Assembly (NCBI GenBank): GCA_000169995.1 | Contig: AAZW01000038.1 | Span: 1-45,044, forward strand | Reading direction: 5' to 3' | Origin: Vibrionales bacterium SWAT-3 | Lineage (GTDB): Bacteria > Pseudomonadota > Gammaproteobacteria > Enterobacterales > Vibrionaceae | DNA: 45,044 nucleotides | In this document: positions 1-6,451 of the stretch, one piece after another | How the letters are laid out: the number at the start of each line of letters is the position of its first letter | Position numbering within the stretch: the stretch's first letter is position 1 | Position numbers and translations under genes: made by a program | The notes under the pieces: model-generated | Databases searched by the model: none | What the model was told of the DNA's origin: nothing | Seen by the model: the letters and a program-made list of their open reading frames with translations, nothing else

Positions 1-2
1 CG

Positions 3-674
3 ATTATTGCTCTGATGTTCGTGCAACTGGCTATCTTTTATATCGCATTAAAACTGCAACTGGGTGACCCTGCGGTTATCTTAGACGCGGTTATCGACCC
101 TGAGGCGTTTACTCCACAAATCGTTGAGTCCATTTTTATTGCCAACTTCAGCTATGAAGTTATCAGCGCGCCTATCTATGCAGGTATCTGTTTGATGGCG
201 ATGAGCCACGCAGCAGGGCTACAGACCAAAGTACGCCACATTGGTAAAGGCTTACAGTTTACGATTCCAGTAATTCTTGTGACTCTGTTCAGCCTGATGC
301 TTCAAGGTATTGCAGGTATGATTCTGCCGTTTCTGTCGATTTACTTCTCACTTGCTTTCAGCCACTCAATCCTACTGATTTGCGATAAGAAAGTACCACC
401 AATGCAATCGCTGCTGCTTTCTCTGCGTGCTGTAAATAAGAAAATCTTCACCGTTGCTTCTATCTACCTATTAGTAATGCTGATGTTCATCGTCGCGGCA
501 ATGATGTACGGCATTGGCCTTATCTTCGTTTTACCTTTCTTCTTCCACGTGAAAGGGATTCTTTACCGTGAGATGTTTGGCATTAAACTCAAACTAATTG
601 CGTCAGACAGACCAAAGAGCGACGACGACCACAACGGTAGCAACAATAAAGACCCACAGGTATTCGATGCATAA
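3..674 (+). CDS. Polytopic inner membrane protein, 5' end outside the window
   Basis: The reading frame is open to the left edge, so the true start is upstream; the first ATG inside the window is at 15. The visible 219 residues contain about five hydrophobic stretches (roughly residues 1-20, 40-65, 80-112, 113-125 and 145-180) and end in a charged, Asp/Asn-rich tail. This is the layout of a small integral membrane protein with a cytoplasmic C-terminus. I do not recognise the family with certainty; the general look is like the YciC/UPF0259 membrane proteins of gammaproteobacteria, but that is only an impression. The stop codon overlaps the start of the next gene (ATG at 667), so the two are translationally coupled and probably form one operon. 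Confidence 0.75.
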   Translation: MIALMFVQLAIFYIALKLQLGDPAVILDAVIDPEAFTPQIVESIFIANFSYEVISAPIYAGICLMAMSHAAGLQTKVRHIGKGLQFTIPVILVTLFSLMLQGIAGMILPFLSIYFSLAFSHSILLICDKKVPPMQSLLLSLRAVNKKIFTVASIYLLVMLMFIVAAMMYGIGLIFVLPFFFHVKGILYREMFGIKLKLIASDRPKSDDDHNGSNNKDPQVFDA

Positions 675-1518
675 CAACTCTAAATTAAGCGCAAGTAAAT
701 CACTTGCGCTAAAAGTGACAGCATTAGCCTTAGTTGGCTCAATCTCGTTAGTTGGCCCAATGCTTTACCAACAAGAGGAAGAGCGTAGGCGAGCAGGTCA
801 AGCGGCCCCAGACTCAGAACAAAAGTTTGGTGACTTGACCGTCTCTTCTGATAAGCCAGACTTCGCAGCTATTGAAGATGTAAATGAAAAGAAAGACACC
901 TTCTTTTCTTATCTTCGCCCAAGTATCAATATCGAAAACAAGCGAATCACAAAAGAACGTGCGTTTCTAACCAGGCTTTCAGAGGCGGGGTTGAACAATC
1001 TTGACTCTGAAGACGCGTCATACGCAAAGAGACTAGGGAAACTGTATAGCCTGCCTGTACCTTCATCGGGCTTAGATGACGCTTGGCTGAAAGAAATGTT
1101 GAATCGTGTAAACGTGCTACCTGAAGCGCTTGTGTTAACTCAGGCAGCCAATGAATCGGCTTGGGGTACATCTCGTTTCGCCACTAAAGCGAATAACTAT
1201 TTTGGTCATTGGTGTTACACCAAAGGTTGTGGCCTAGTTCCGCTACAACGTAACGAAGGTAGCTCACATGAAGTGGCAACATTCTCTTCAAGCCAAGAGT
1301 CTGTGCACCGTTACTTCATGAACCTAAACCGAAACCGTGCTTATGCAGACCTAAGAGCAATTCGCGCAAAACTAGCAGCACAGGGCGACGATCTGTTAAC
1401 AACCAAAACTGCAACAGAGCTCACCAACGGCTTGTTCAAATATTCTGAGCGAGGTTCAGACTATGTGACTGATTTACAAGCTATGATCCGTCACAACGAG
1501 GTATACTGGAAAAAGTAA
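667..1518 (+). CDS. Bax-like glucosaminidase-domain protein
   Basis: A 283-residue envelope protein of the Bax / mannosyl-glycoprotein endo-beta-N-acetylglucosaminidase (Glucosaminidase) family, expected to cleave peptidoglycan glycan strands or to be a degenerate relative. It has an N-terminal membrane anchor (about residues 12-32), a linker rich in charged residues, and the family core from about residue 145, including the motif QAANESAWGTSRFA with the putative catalytic Glu, followed by NNYFGHWCYTKGCG, where two Cys could pair, and the typical SVHRYFMNLNRN segment. I chose ATG 667 because it overlaps the upstream stop codon and puts the hydrophobic anchor at the N-terminus; a TTG at 598 would add an unlikely extension inside the previous gene. 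A hairpin terminator follows at 1578. Confidence 0.85.
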   Translation: MHNNSKLSASKSLALKVTALALVGSISLVGPMLYQQEEERRRAGQAAPDSEQKFGDLTVSSDKPDFAAIEDVNEKKDTFFSYLRPSINIENKRITKERAFLTRLSEAGLNNLDSEDASYAKRLGKLYSLPVPSSGLDDAWLKEMLNRVNVLPEALVLTQAANESAWGTSRFATKANNYFGHWCYTKGCGLVPLQRNEGSSHEVATFSSSQESVHRYFMNLNRNRAYADLRAIRAKLAAQGDDLLTTKTATELTNGLFKYSERGSDYVTDLQAMIRHNEVYWKK

Positions 1519-1577
1519 CTCGATTTGATAGTCATTTGGCGAGCTTAAACGGTAAGTTTGACCAAATAACATCACAT

Positions 1578-1606
1578 AAAGAGCAGCTCATTGGCTGCTC
1601 TTTCTA
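1578..1606 (+). terminator. Terminator after the Bax-like gene
   Basis: Inverted repeat AAAGAGCAGC / GCTGCTCTTT with a 6-nt loop, followed by a pyrimidine-rich tract, 60 bases after the glucosaminidase stop codon. Confidence 0.75.
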
Positions 1607-1640
1607 TTTATAAACGCTCAACTTCGACAAGACTATAACA

Positions 1641-2291
1641 ATGAAAAAGACAGCACTCGCTTTATTAGCTTCTCTAAGCCTAGGGATCTCTTTACCTGCT
1701 GCAGCGCAAGAATACATGTTTACCTATTCTAAGCTTTACACACAGCTTAAAAACAACACCAAAGAAGGGCATGAGGACGTTAAAGTTGCGGTCTTCTTTG
1801 TCGATCAGCAAGCCCAAACAACCTGTCATATCAGCAAAGCTTGGATGGAAAAAGAAGAACACTATGAAGAGCTGAAAGTCTCTCCAGCTAACGAGCTTCT
1901 GCTACCAGTAGACCAAAACCTTCGTTCAGCAAACCCGCTTATTTTTGTGCAAACAAAAGAACAAGAGTGCGCATACTCTTTGGTTGTTATGACTAAAGCA
2001 CCTTTAGCTGGAACGGTTGAGGTTACACAGCTGGAAAACCTGTTACCACAGATGCAAGCAATGTTAGAAGACGTAAGCGGTATGTTCTCAAGCTGGTTCA
2101 CACCGGACATCCAAGGGTTAACGCTTGAGTTTGCAGACAAGCTTGAAGGTAACATAACGCTTTCTAACGGCAAGCAGCTCCCGATTACCCAAGGACGCGC
2201 TAAGTTCACACTAGAAGAACTAGATGGAAGTGACAGCATCACGTTACCAGAAGCGACAACTCGTGTGTTACCTTACATTCCGGCTCAATAA
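1641..2291 (+). CDS. DUF2987 family secreted protein
   Basis: A 216-residue protein with a clear Sec signal peptide (MKKTALALLASLSLGISLPAAAQ, cleavage after AAA-Q or nearby), so it is exported to the periplasm. The mature part has two Cys (in QTTCHIS and EQECAYS) that could form a disulfide. The sequence fits the DUF2987 family that is widespread in vibrios and relatives; no biochemical function is known to me. It lies between two terminators and therefore looks monocistronic, though it sits between the peptidoglycan enzyme gene and ttcA. Confidence 0.8.
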   Translation: MKKTALALLASLSLGISLPAAAQEYMFTYSKLYTQLKNNTKEGHEDVKVAVFFVDQQAQTTCHISKAWMEKEEHYEELKVSPANELLLPVDQNLRSANPLIFVQTKEQECAYSLVVMTKAPLAGTVEVTQLENLLPQMQAMLEDVSGMFSSWFTPDIQGLTLEFADKLEGNITLSNGKQLPITQGRAKFTLEELDGSDSITLPEATTRVLPYIPAQ

Positions 2292-2341
2292 CCTTGGGTT
2301 AGGCGACTGACCACACGGCGTTAATCTAAGCAAAACATCGT

Positions 2342-2378
2342 AAAGCAGCTAACTCAACCAAGTTAGGCTGCTTTTCTT
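2342..2378 (+). terminator. Terminator after the DUF2987 gene
   Basis: AAAGCAGC with TAACT pairs with AGTTA and GCTGCTTT (one bulged G), followed by TCTTTT. It lies about 50 bases after the stop codon. Confidence 0.65.
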
Positions 2379-2586
2379 TTCCTACAACCAGCGTGGTTTG
2401 CGCTTTTGAAGCTCATTTTTATGAAAGATGAGCGGTTATCACTAGATAAAGTGGCATCTTTCAACAAGTCGACTTGTTTATCCTGCCGTTACTATTTCAA
2501 CATGAAATAAAAATCCGTATAATCCACGCCCTAAAACAGTCCCACTAGCAATCTACAGTCGGTAATACGACGGTGTGAGAGTCGCA

Positions 2587-3480
2587 ATGAACCAAAACGA
2601 TAATAGAAAAGAAGTACTAGAATTCAACAAACTTCAGAAACGTCTGAGAAGAAATGTTGGAAATGCCATCATCGACTACAACATGATCGAAGAGAATGAT
2701 GTGGTAATGGCATGTATCAGTGGCGGTAAAGATTCATTTGCGATGCTAGATATTTTGCTACGTTTACGTGAAGCAGCACCAATCAAATTTGATGTTGTTG
2801 CGGTAAACCTAGATCAAAAACAACCTGGGTTCCCTGAGCACATTCTTCCTGAATACTTTGAAACGCTGAACATTCCTTACTACATCGTAGATAAAGATAC
2901 GTACTCAGTAGTTAAAGAGAAGATCCCAGAAGGTAAGACAACATGTGGTCTATGTTCTCGTCTGCGTCGTGGTACTTTGTACTCGTTCGCTGAGAAGATT
3001 GGCGCGACTAAGATCGCTCTTGGTCACCATATGGATGACATCGTGGAAACTATGTTCCTTAACATGTTCCACGGCGCTCGTCTAAAGGCGATGCCACCTA
3101 AGCTACGTTCTGATGATGGTCGTAACGTTGTTATTCGTCCACTGACTTACTGTCGTGAAACAGACCTAATCAAATACGCTGAACACAAAGAGTTCCCAAT
3201 CATTCCTTGTAACCTATGTGGTTCGCAAGAAAACCTACAACGTCAAAGCATTAAAGCAATGCTGATTGATTGGGACAAGAAGACACCAGGCCGTGTTGAA
3301 AAGATCTTTAAATCAATTCAAAACGTTAGCCCAAGCCAACTGGCTGACCGCGAACTGTTTGACTTCGTAAACCTTCCACTAGACCGTAGTGGCGAGCGTG
3401 AAGAGTACGAATTCCAAGAAGCTGAAATTTCATCTTCTAACATCGATGAGTCAATGTTCATCGACGTAACGAACGTATAA
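2587..3480 (+). CDS. ttcA: tRNA 2-thiocytidine(32) synthetase TtcA
   Basis: TtcA thiolates C32 of certain tRNAs, using ATP to activate the base and an iron-sulfur cluster to deliver sulfur. The 297-residue protein has the PP-loop ATP-pyrophosphatase motif SGGKDS at residues 45-50 and the two CxxC pairs of the family at C120/C123 (CGLC) and C208/C211 (CNLC). Length and sequence match the gammaproteobacterial family (about 300 residues). The start is placed at ATG 2587 (MNQNDNRK); a GTG four codons upstream is less likely. The neighbour uspE is convergent, with a shared terminator between them. The order ttcA-uspE-fnr is the usual vibrio arrangement. Confidence 0.95.
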   Translation: MNQNDNRKEVLEFNKLQKRLRRNVGNAIIDYNMIEENDVVMACISGGKDSFAMLDILLRLREAAPIKFDVVAVNLDQKQPGFPEHILPEYFETLNIPYYIVDKDTYSVVKEKIPEGKTTCGLCSRLRRGTLYSFAEKIGATKIALGHHMDDIVETMFLNMFHGARLKAMPPKLRSDDGRNVVIRPLTYCRETDLIKYAEHKEFPIIPCNLCGSQENLQRQSIKAMLIDWDKKTPGRVEKIFKSIQNVSPSQLADRELFDFVNLPLDRSGEREEYEFQEAEISSSNIDESMFIDVTNV

Positions 3481-3527
3481 TAAGAATAATCGTTGTAGAG
3501 CAATAGATGCGCCTACAACAGACAAAC

Positions 3528-3562
3528 AAAAACGCCTCAAGCAATGCTTGAGGCGTTTTTTT
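3528..3562. terminator. Bidirectional terminator between ttcA and uspE
   Basis: Strong perfect hairpin AACGCCTCAAGC / GCTTGAGGCGTT with a 3-nt loop, flanked by A-rich and T7 tracts on both sides, placed between the convergent ends of ttcA and uspE; it should work on both strands. Confidence 0.9.
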
Positions 3563-3602
3563 ATAAGTTGAACTCACCGTTAAGTTCGTCTGCTTAAACG
3601 CA

Positions 3603-4553
3603 TTAACCTTTCGAAAGGTTAGGGTCGAGTGGGCTAACGTAACCAGATGGCTTAAGCGCCAAAACATCACAGTTAATCTTATCGATAACATGCTCCGCAG
3701 TATTACCGATGAACACCGCAGATAAGCCGGTACGACCGGTTGTGCCCAAGATTACCATTGCAGCGTTGTTTTCAGACGCGACACGTGGAATCACATCTTC
3801 TGGTAAGCCTTGCTCAACAACGGTCTGCTCTTCACACATACCGTGCTTCTGACGCAGTGCCTTCATCGCCGTTAAGTGATGACCGCGAACCGCATCCGTG
3901 TAAGAGGTTGGGTCAAACTCAGGCAACTCAATTGTGATGTTCGCCGGAGTGACTGGGTAAGCGTTAACTAAGAAAGGTTCCGCATCCAGACGACCTGTTA
4001 TCTCAAGGAGTCGATCGACCATAGTATCGTTAAGTTCTAAATGCGCTTCCGTCTCTGAGCCTACGTGAACGGACGCATAAATTTTTGCGTGCTCTGGCCA
4101 GAAATCGTTTTTAACGAGCAGTACAGGGCTAGGGCATTTTCTCAACAGGTGCCAATCAGTCGGCGTGAAGATAACCGACTCCAAGGTGTCGTGCTTGCGC
4201 GTGCCCTTAATCAAGATATCGTGACCGCCGCTATAAACTTCGGCAATGATGGCTTCGTAAGGGCGGTTATGCCAAACCACCTGCACATTAAATTCGATAG
4301 AATCATCTAGATAAGGCTGTGCTACTTTGTTCATCCAGATTTCACGCTGATGAATCACGCCCTTGCGCATTGCGTCTCGTTCATCGACAGAGAGCATAGA
4401 TGTCATTTCATACGAGAAGTCGTAGATAGACAAAAAGAAAGTGATATGGCTTGTTGAGGTGCTTTTCTTAGCAAGTTGGATAGCACGAACTAGAGCAGGT
4501 TGCTCATCGTGATTAATGTCTGCGACAACTAAAATTTTGTTATAGATACTCAT
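3603..4553 (-). CDS. uspE: Universal stress protein UspE
   Basis: A 316-residue tandem Usp protein, the same length as E. coli UspE. The first Usp domain covers about residues 1-150 (start MSIYNKILVVADIN) and the second about 155-310. The second domain ends with GTTGRTGLSAVFIGNTAEHV, the glycine-rich G-x2-G-x9-G-(S/T) type nucleotide site of the superfamily. UspE is a cytoplasmic stress protein linked in E. coli to motility, aggregation and stress survival. It follows fnr on the minus strand with a 132-bp gap that holds a weak hairpin, so it may have its own promoter. FNR is known to influence usp genes in enterics, so the broken fnr next door could matter for its expression. Confidence 0.93.
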   Translation of the reverse strand: MSIYNKILVVADINHDEQPALVRAIQLAKKSTSTSHITFFLSIYDFSYEMTSMLSVDERDAMRKGVIHQREIWMNKVAQPYLDDSIEFNVQVVWHNRPYEAIIAEVYSGGHDILIKGTRKHDTLESVIFTPTDWHLLRKCPSPVLLVKNDFWPEHAKIYASVHVGSETEAHLELNDTMVDRLLEITGRLDAEPFLVNAYPVTPANITIELPEFDPTSYTDAVRGHHLTAMKALRQKHGMCEEQTVVEQGLPEDVIPRVASENNAAMVILGTTGRTGLSAVFIGNTAEHVIDKINCDVLALKPSGYVSPLDPNLSKG

Positions 4554-4644
4554 AACTAAGCCTACTTTTCAGACCGAACATATAAATAATGTAGCGTAGT
4601 TATGGGGAGATTAAGAGAAATAAAAGAGGTTTTAAGAGAGAAAC

Positions 4645-4674
4645 ATGATGTAGCTCATTATTGAACTACATCAT
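4645..4674 (-). terminator. Hairpin downstream of fnr (weak terminator candidate)
   Basis: Perfect 9-bp inverted repeat ATGATGTAG / CTACATCAT with a 12-nt loop, 12 bases after the fnr stop codon. On the minus strand it is followed by GTTTCTCTCTT rather than a clean T run, so termination may be partial or the hairpin may only protect mRNA. Confidence 0.4.
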
Positions 4675-4685
4675 TGATATCTAGA

Positions 4686-5464
4686 CTATTCTTTTGAAAC
4701 GCCAGCAAGTTCCATCAGCGCATCGTGATCTTCGATAGTGATATATTTGCCTTTAACGCTTAGGATGTCTGCCTTCTGGAAACGACCTAAAAGACGGCTA
4801 ATCGTTTCAACCGTTAGACCTAGGTAGTTACCAATATCGCCACGAGTCATCGTTAAGCGGAACTCACGCGGGCTGAAACCACGTTGAGAGAATCGAGTTG
4901 AAAGGTTGTAAAGGAATGCAGCAAGACGCTCTTCCGCATTCTTCTTAGAAAGAAGCAGAATCATTTCTTGGTCGCCTTTAATCTCATTACTCATCAGGCG
5001 CATAATTTGCTGACGCAACTTAGGCATTTTTCCTGATAGGTCATCAAGAATCTCGTATGGGATTTCACATACCATAGAAGTTTCTAGTGCTTGAGCGAAA
5101 CTAGGGTGTAGGTCACCAGTAATCGCATCAAAGCCAACAAGATCGCCCGCTAGGTGGAATGCAGTAATCTGCTCGTCACCTTGCTCGGTAATCGTGTAGC
5201 TCTTGATCGTTCCAGAGCGAATAGCATAGAGAGATTTAAGCTCGTCACCAGCTTTAAATAACTCTTGGCCTTTTTGAATAGGCTTTTTTCTCTCAATGAT
5301 CTGATCAAGTTGATCAAGTTCAGATTCATTCAAAGTGAACGGAATACAAAGTGAACGGAATACAAAGTGAACGGAATACAAAGTTGGCTAATACTACAAT
5401 CCTGGCAATGGATCGCACAGCCACCAGATTGGACACGTTTCGTTACAGGCTTTTCAGAAATCAT
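4686..5464 (-). pseudogene. fnr: fnr, oxygen-responsive regulator, frameshifted by a 16-bp tandem triplication
   Basis: FNR is the [4Fe-4S] transcription factor that switches gammaproteobacteria between aerobic and anaerobic metabolism. The native start is ATG 5464. The frame from there reads MISEKPVTKRVQSGG, then the complete ligand cluster C16, C20, C23 and C29, then CIPFTL, after which it runs into extra repeat copies (YSVHFVFRSL) and stops at TGA (5330-5332), giving 44 residues. The rest of FNR, from SLCIPFTLNESELDQ to the stop at 4686, is intact in another frame: cAMP-binding-like domain, fourth cysteine in TSMVCEIPYE, dimer helix, and helix-turn-helix with GNYLGLTVETISRLL. That frame is open only from after a TAG just before the repeats; its only early start is a TTG (5381) without a visible ribosome site, and it lacks three of the four cluster cysteines. 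Removing two 16-bp units gives a 248-residue protein of normal length. I therefore call it a disrupted gene that contraction could restore. The alternative is an assembly or base-calling error. Confidence 0.9.
5331..5384. repeat. Three tandem copies of a 16-bp unit inside fnr
   Basis: Unit CAAAGTGAACGGAATA at 5331-5346, 5347-5362 and 5363-5378, all identical, followed by the partial unit CAAAGT (5379-5384). The single-copy ancestral form would have CAAAGT repeated 16 bp apart, a direct repeat that favours slippage. Each added unit moves the fnr frame by one base, so one or four copies keep the frame and two or three break it. Confidence 0.98.
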
Positions 5465-5480
5465 AACAATCTTTCACTAT

Positions 5481-5501
5481 TTGATATACGTCAATATTTT
5501 A
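5481..5501 (-). promoter_or_regulatory. fnr promoter -10 region with overlapping FNR box
   Basis: TTGATATACGTCAA (5481-5494) fits the FNR consensus TTGAT-N4-ATCAA with one mismatch. On the minus strand it directly follows an extended -10 element, TGCTAAAAT (hexamer at 5496-5501), so a bound FNR dimer would cover the start of transcription, as in the autorepressed fnr gene of E. coli. It lies about 17 bases upstream of the native fnr start codon. Confidence 0.6.
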
Positions 5502-5550
5502 GCATTCCTTTATCCAGTTGGGTAGTAAAAAAACCGGATTTAAAGAATGG

Positions 5551-6225
5551 CTATACGGTATAAATAATGAGCTGCAGTGCCATATATCCAGTGTAGAAAC
5601 CGTAAATCAAGATTAAAATCGCACCGAGTTGACGAAATAAGTCAGCTTGTTGCAATTTCTTGAGGAAGCTAGCGCCCATACCAACCGTCAGCATCGCAGG
5701 AAGCGTTCCTAAGCCAAATGCGAGCATGATTCCTGCTCCATTATACCAACTGCCTGATACAGCCGCCCAGGTCAGCATAGAGTAGACTAGACCACACGGT
5801 AACCAACCCCAAATGAAACCAAACGGCAGAGCGTGGATTGGATGCTTGAGTGGAAGGAAAGACTTACCGACTGGTGAAATATAACGCCACAGCTTCTGGC
5901 CGACCTTCTCAAAGAACAGCAAGCCAAACCACCACTTACCGATATACAGGCCCAAAATGATCATAAAGATGGCAGCGAACAAACGAAGCCAATACAGTAG
6001 CGCGTTGAAATCGCTAAGTTGACCGATTGAAGATATAGCACCACCGATCACACCACCAATAACGGCATAGCTGAGTAGGCGACCAAGGTTGTAAAGTAGG
6101 GGAATAACCGGGGAAGGTTTGGTATTGCCGATTGAAAGGAGCGACGCAATGCCACCACACATTCCCATGCAGTGGCCAGCGCCGATCAAACCGACAATAA
6201 AGGCTCCGATCCAATCAGGCGTCAT
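5551..6225 (-). CDS. Sulfite exporter TauE/SafE-type membrane protein of the cbb3 cluster
   Basis: A 224-residue protein with about six hydrophobic segments. It starts MTPDWIGAFIVGLIGAGHCMGMCGG; the GHCMGMCGG motif is typical of the short SafE/heavy-metal-associated membrane proteins (DsbD/CcdA-like superfamily) found beside cbb3 oxidase assembly genes. Likely role: helping copper supply or maturation of the oxidase in the inner membrane; this is inferred from context. Its start codon overlaps the 3' end of ccoS, so it is translated as part of the fixH-ccoI-ccoS unit. fnr follows with its own promoter. Confidence 0.85.
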   Translation of the reverse strand: MTPDWIGAFIVGLIGAGHCMGMCGGIASLLSIGNTKPSPVIPLLYNLGRLLSYAVIGGVIGGAISSIGQLSDFNALLYWLRLFAAIFMIILGLYIGKWWFGLLFFEKVGQKLWRYISPVGKSFLPLKHPIHALPFGFIWGWLPCGLVYSMLTWAAVSGSWYNGAGIMLAFGLGTLPAMLTVGMGASFLKKLQQADLFRQLGAILILIYGFYTGYMALQLIIYTV

Positions 6226-6451
6226 CGTTCTTTTTATCTAGGTTAGTTGGGCTTTCTGTATTGGCTTTATCATTCTTAAGAGGCTTGCTGTCAGAGTGCG
6301 CATGGGCCTTTTCGTCTTCATCAAACAAAATGTTGTGACCTTGACGCTCAAGGTCTTCAAACTGTTCGCTCTTAACGGCCCATAGAAAAATACCAACAGC
6401 GATACACACCAGTACAATCGCAATGGGAATCAGGATGTATAAACTTTCCAT
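6215..6451 (-). CDS. ccoS: Cytochrome oxidase maturation protein CcoS
   Basis: A 78-residue protein with one N-terminal membrane segment (MESLYILIPIAIVLVCIAVG) followed by the family motif FLWAVKSEQFEDLERQGHNI and a hydrophilic tail rich in Lys, Asp and Asn. CcoS is needed for heme and copper insertion into the cbb3 oxidase. The start overlaps the ccoI stop in TAATG, and the 3' end overlaps the SafE-type gene, so translation is coupled on both sides. Tail length varies within the family, so the low-complexity end is not unusual. Confidence 0.92.
   Translation of the reverse strand: MESLYILIPIAIVLVCIAVGIFLWAVKSEQFEDLERQGHNILFDEDEKAHAHSDSKPLKNDKANTESPTNLDKKNDDA

Noticed and set aside
4686..5381. 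The 231-codon frame as a complete, alternative FNR-like regulator.
   Set aside because: It begins inside the repeat copies at a TTG without a ribosome site and lacks three of the cluster cysteines that are present in the frame just upstream; the repeat explains the break.
5331..5384. CRISPR or operator array.
   Set aside because: The 16-bp units are directly adjacent without spacers and are coding sequence of fnr.
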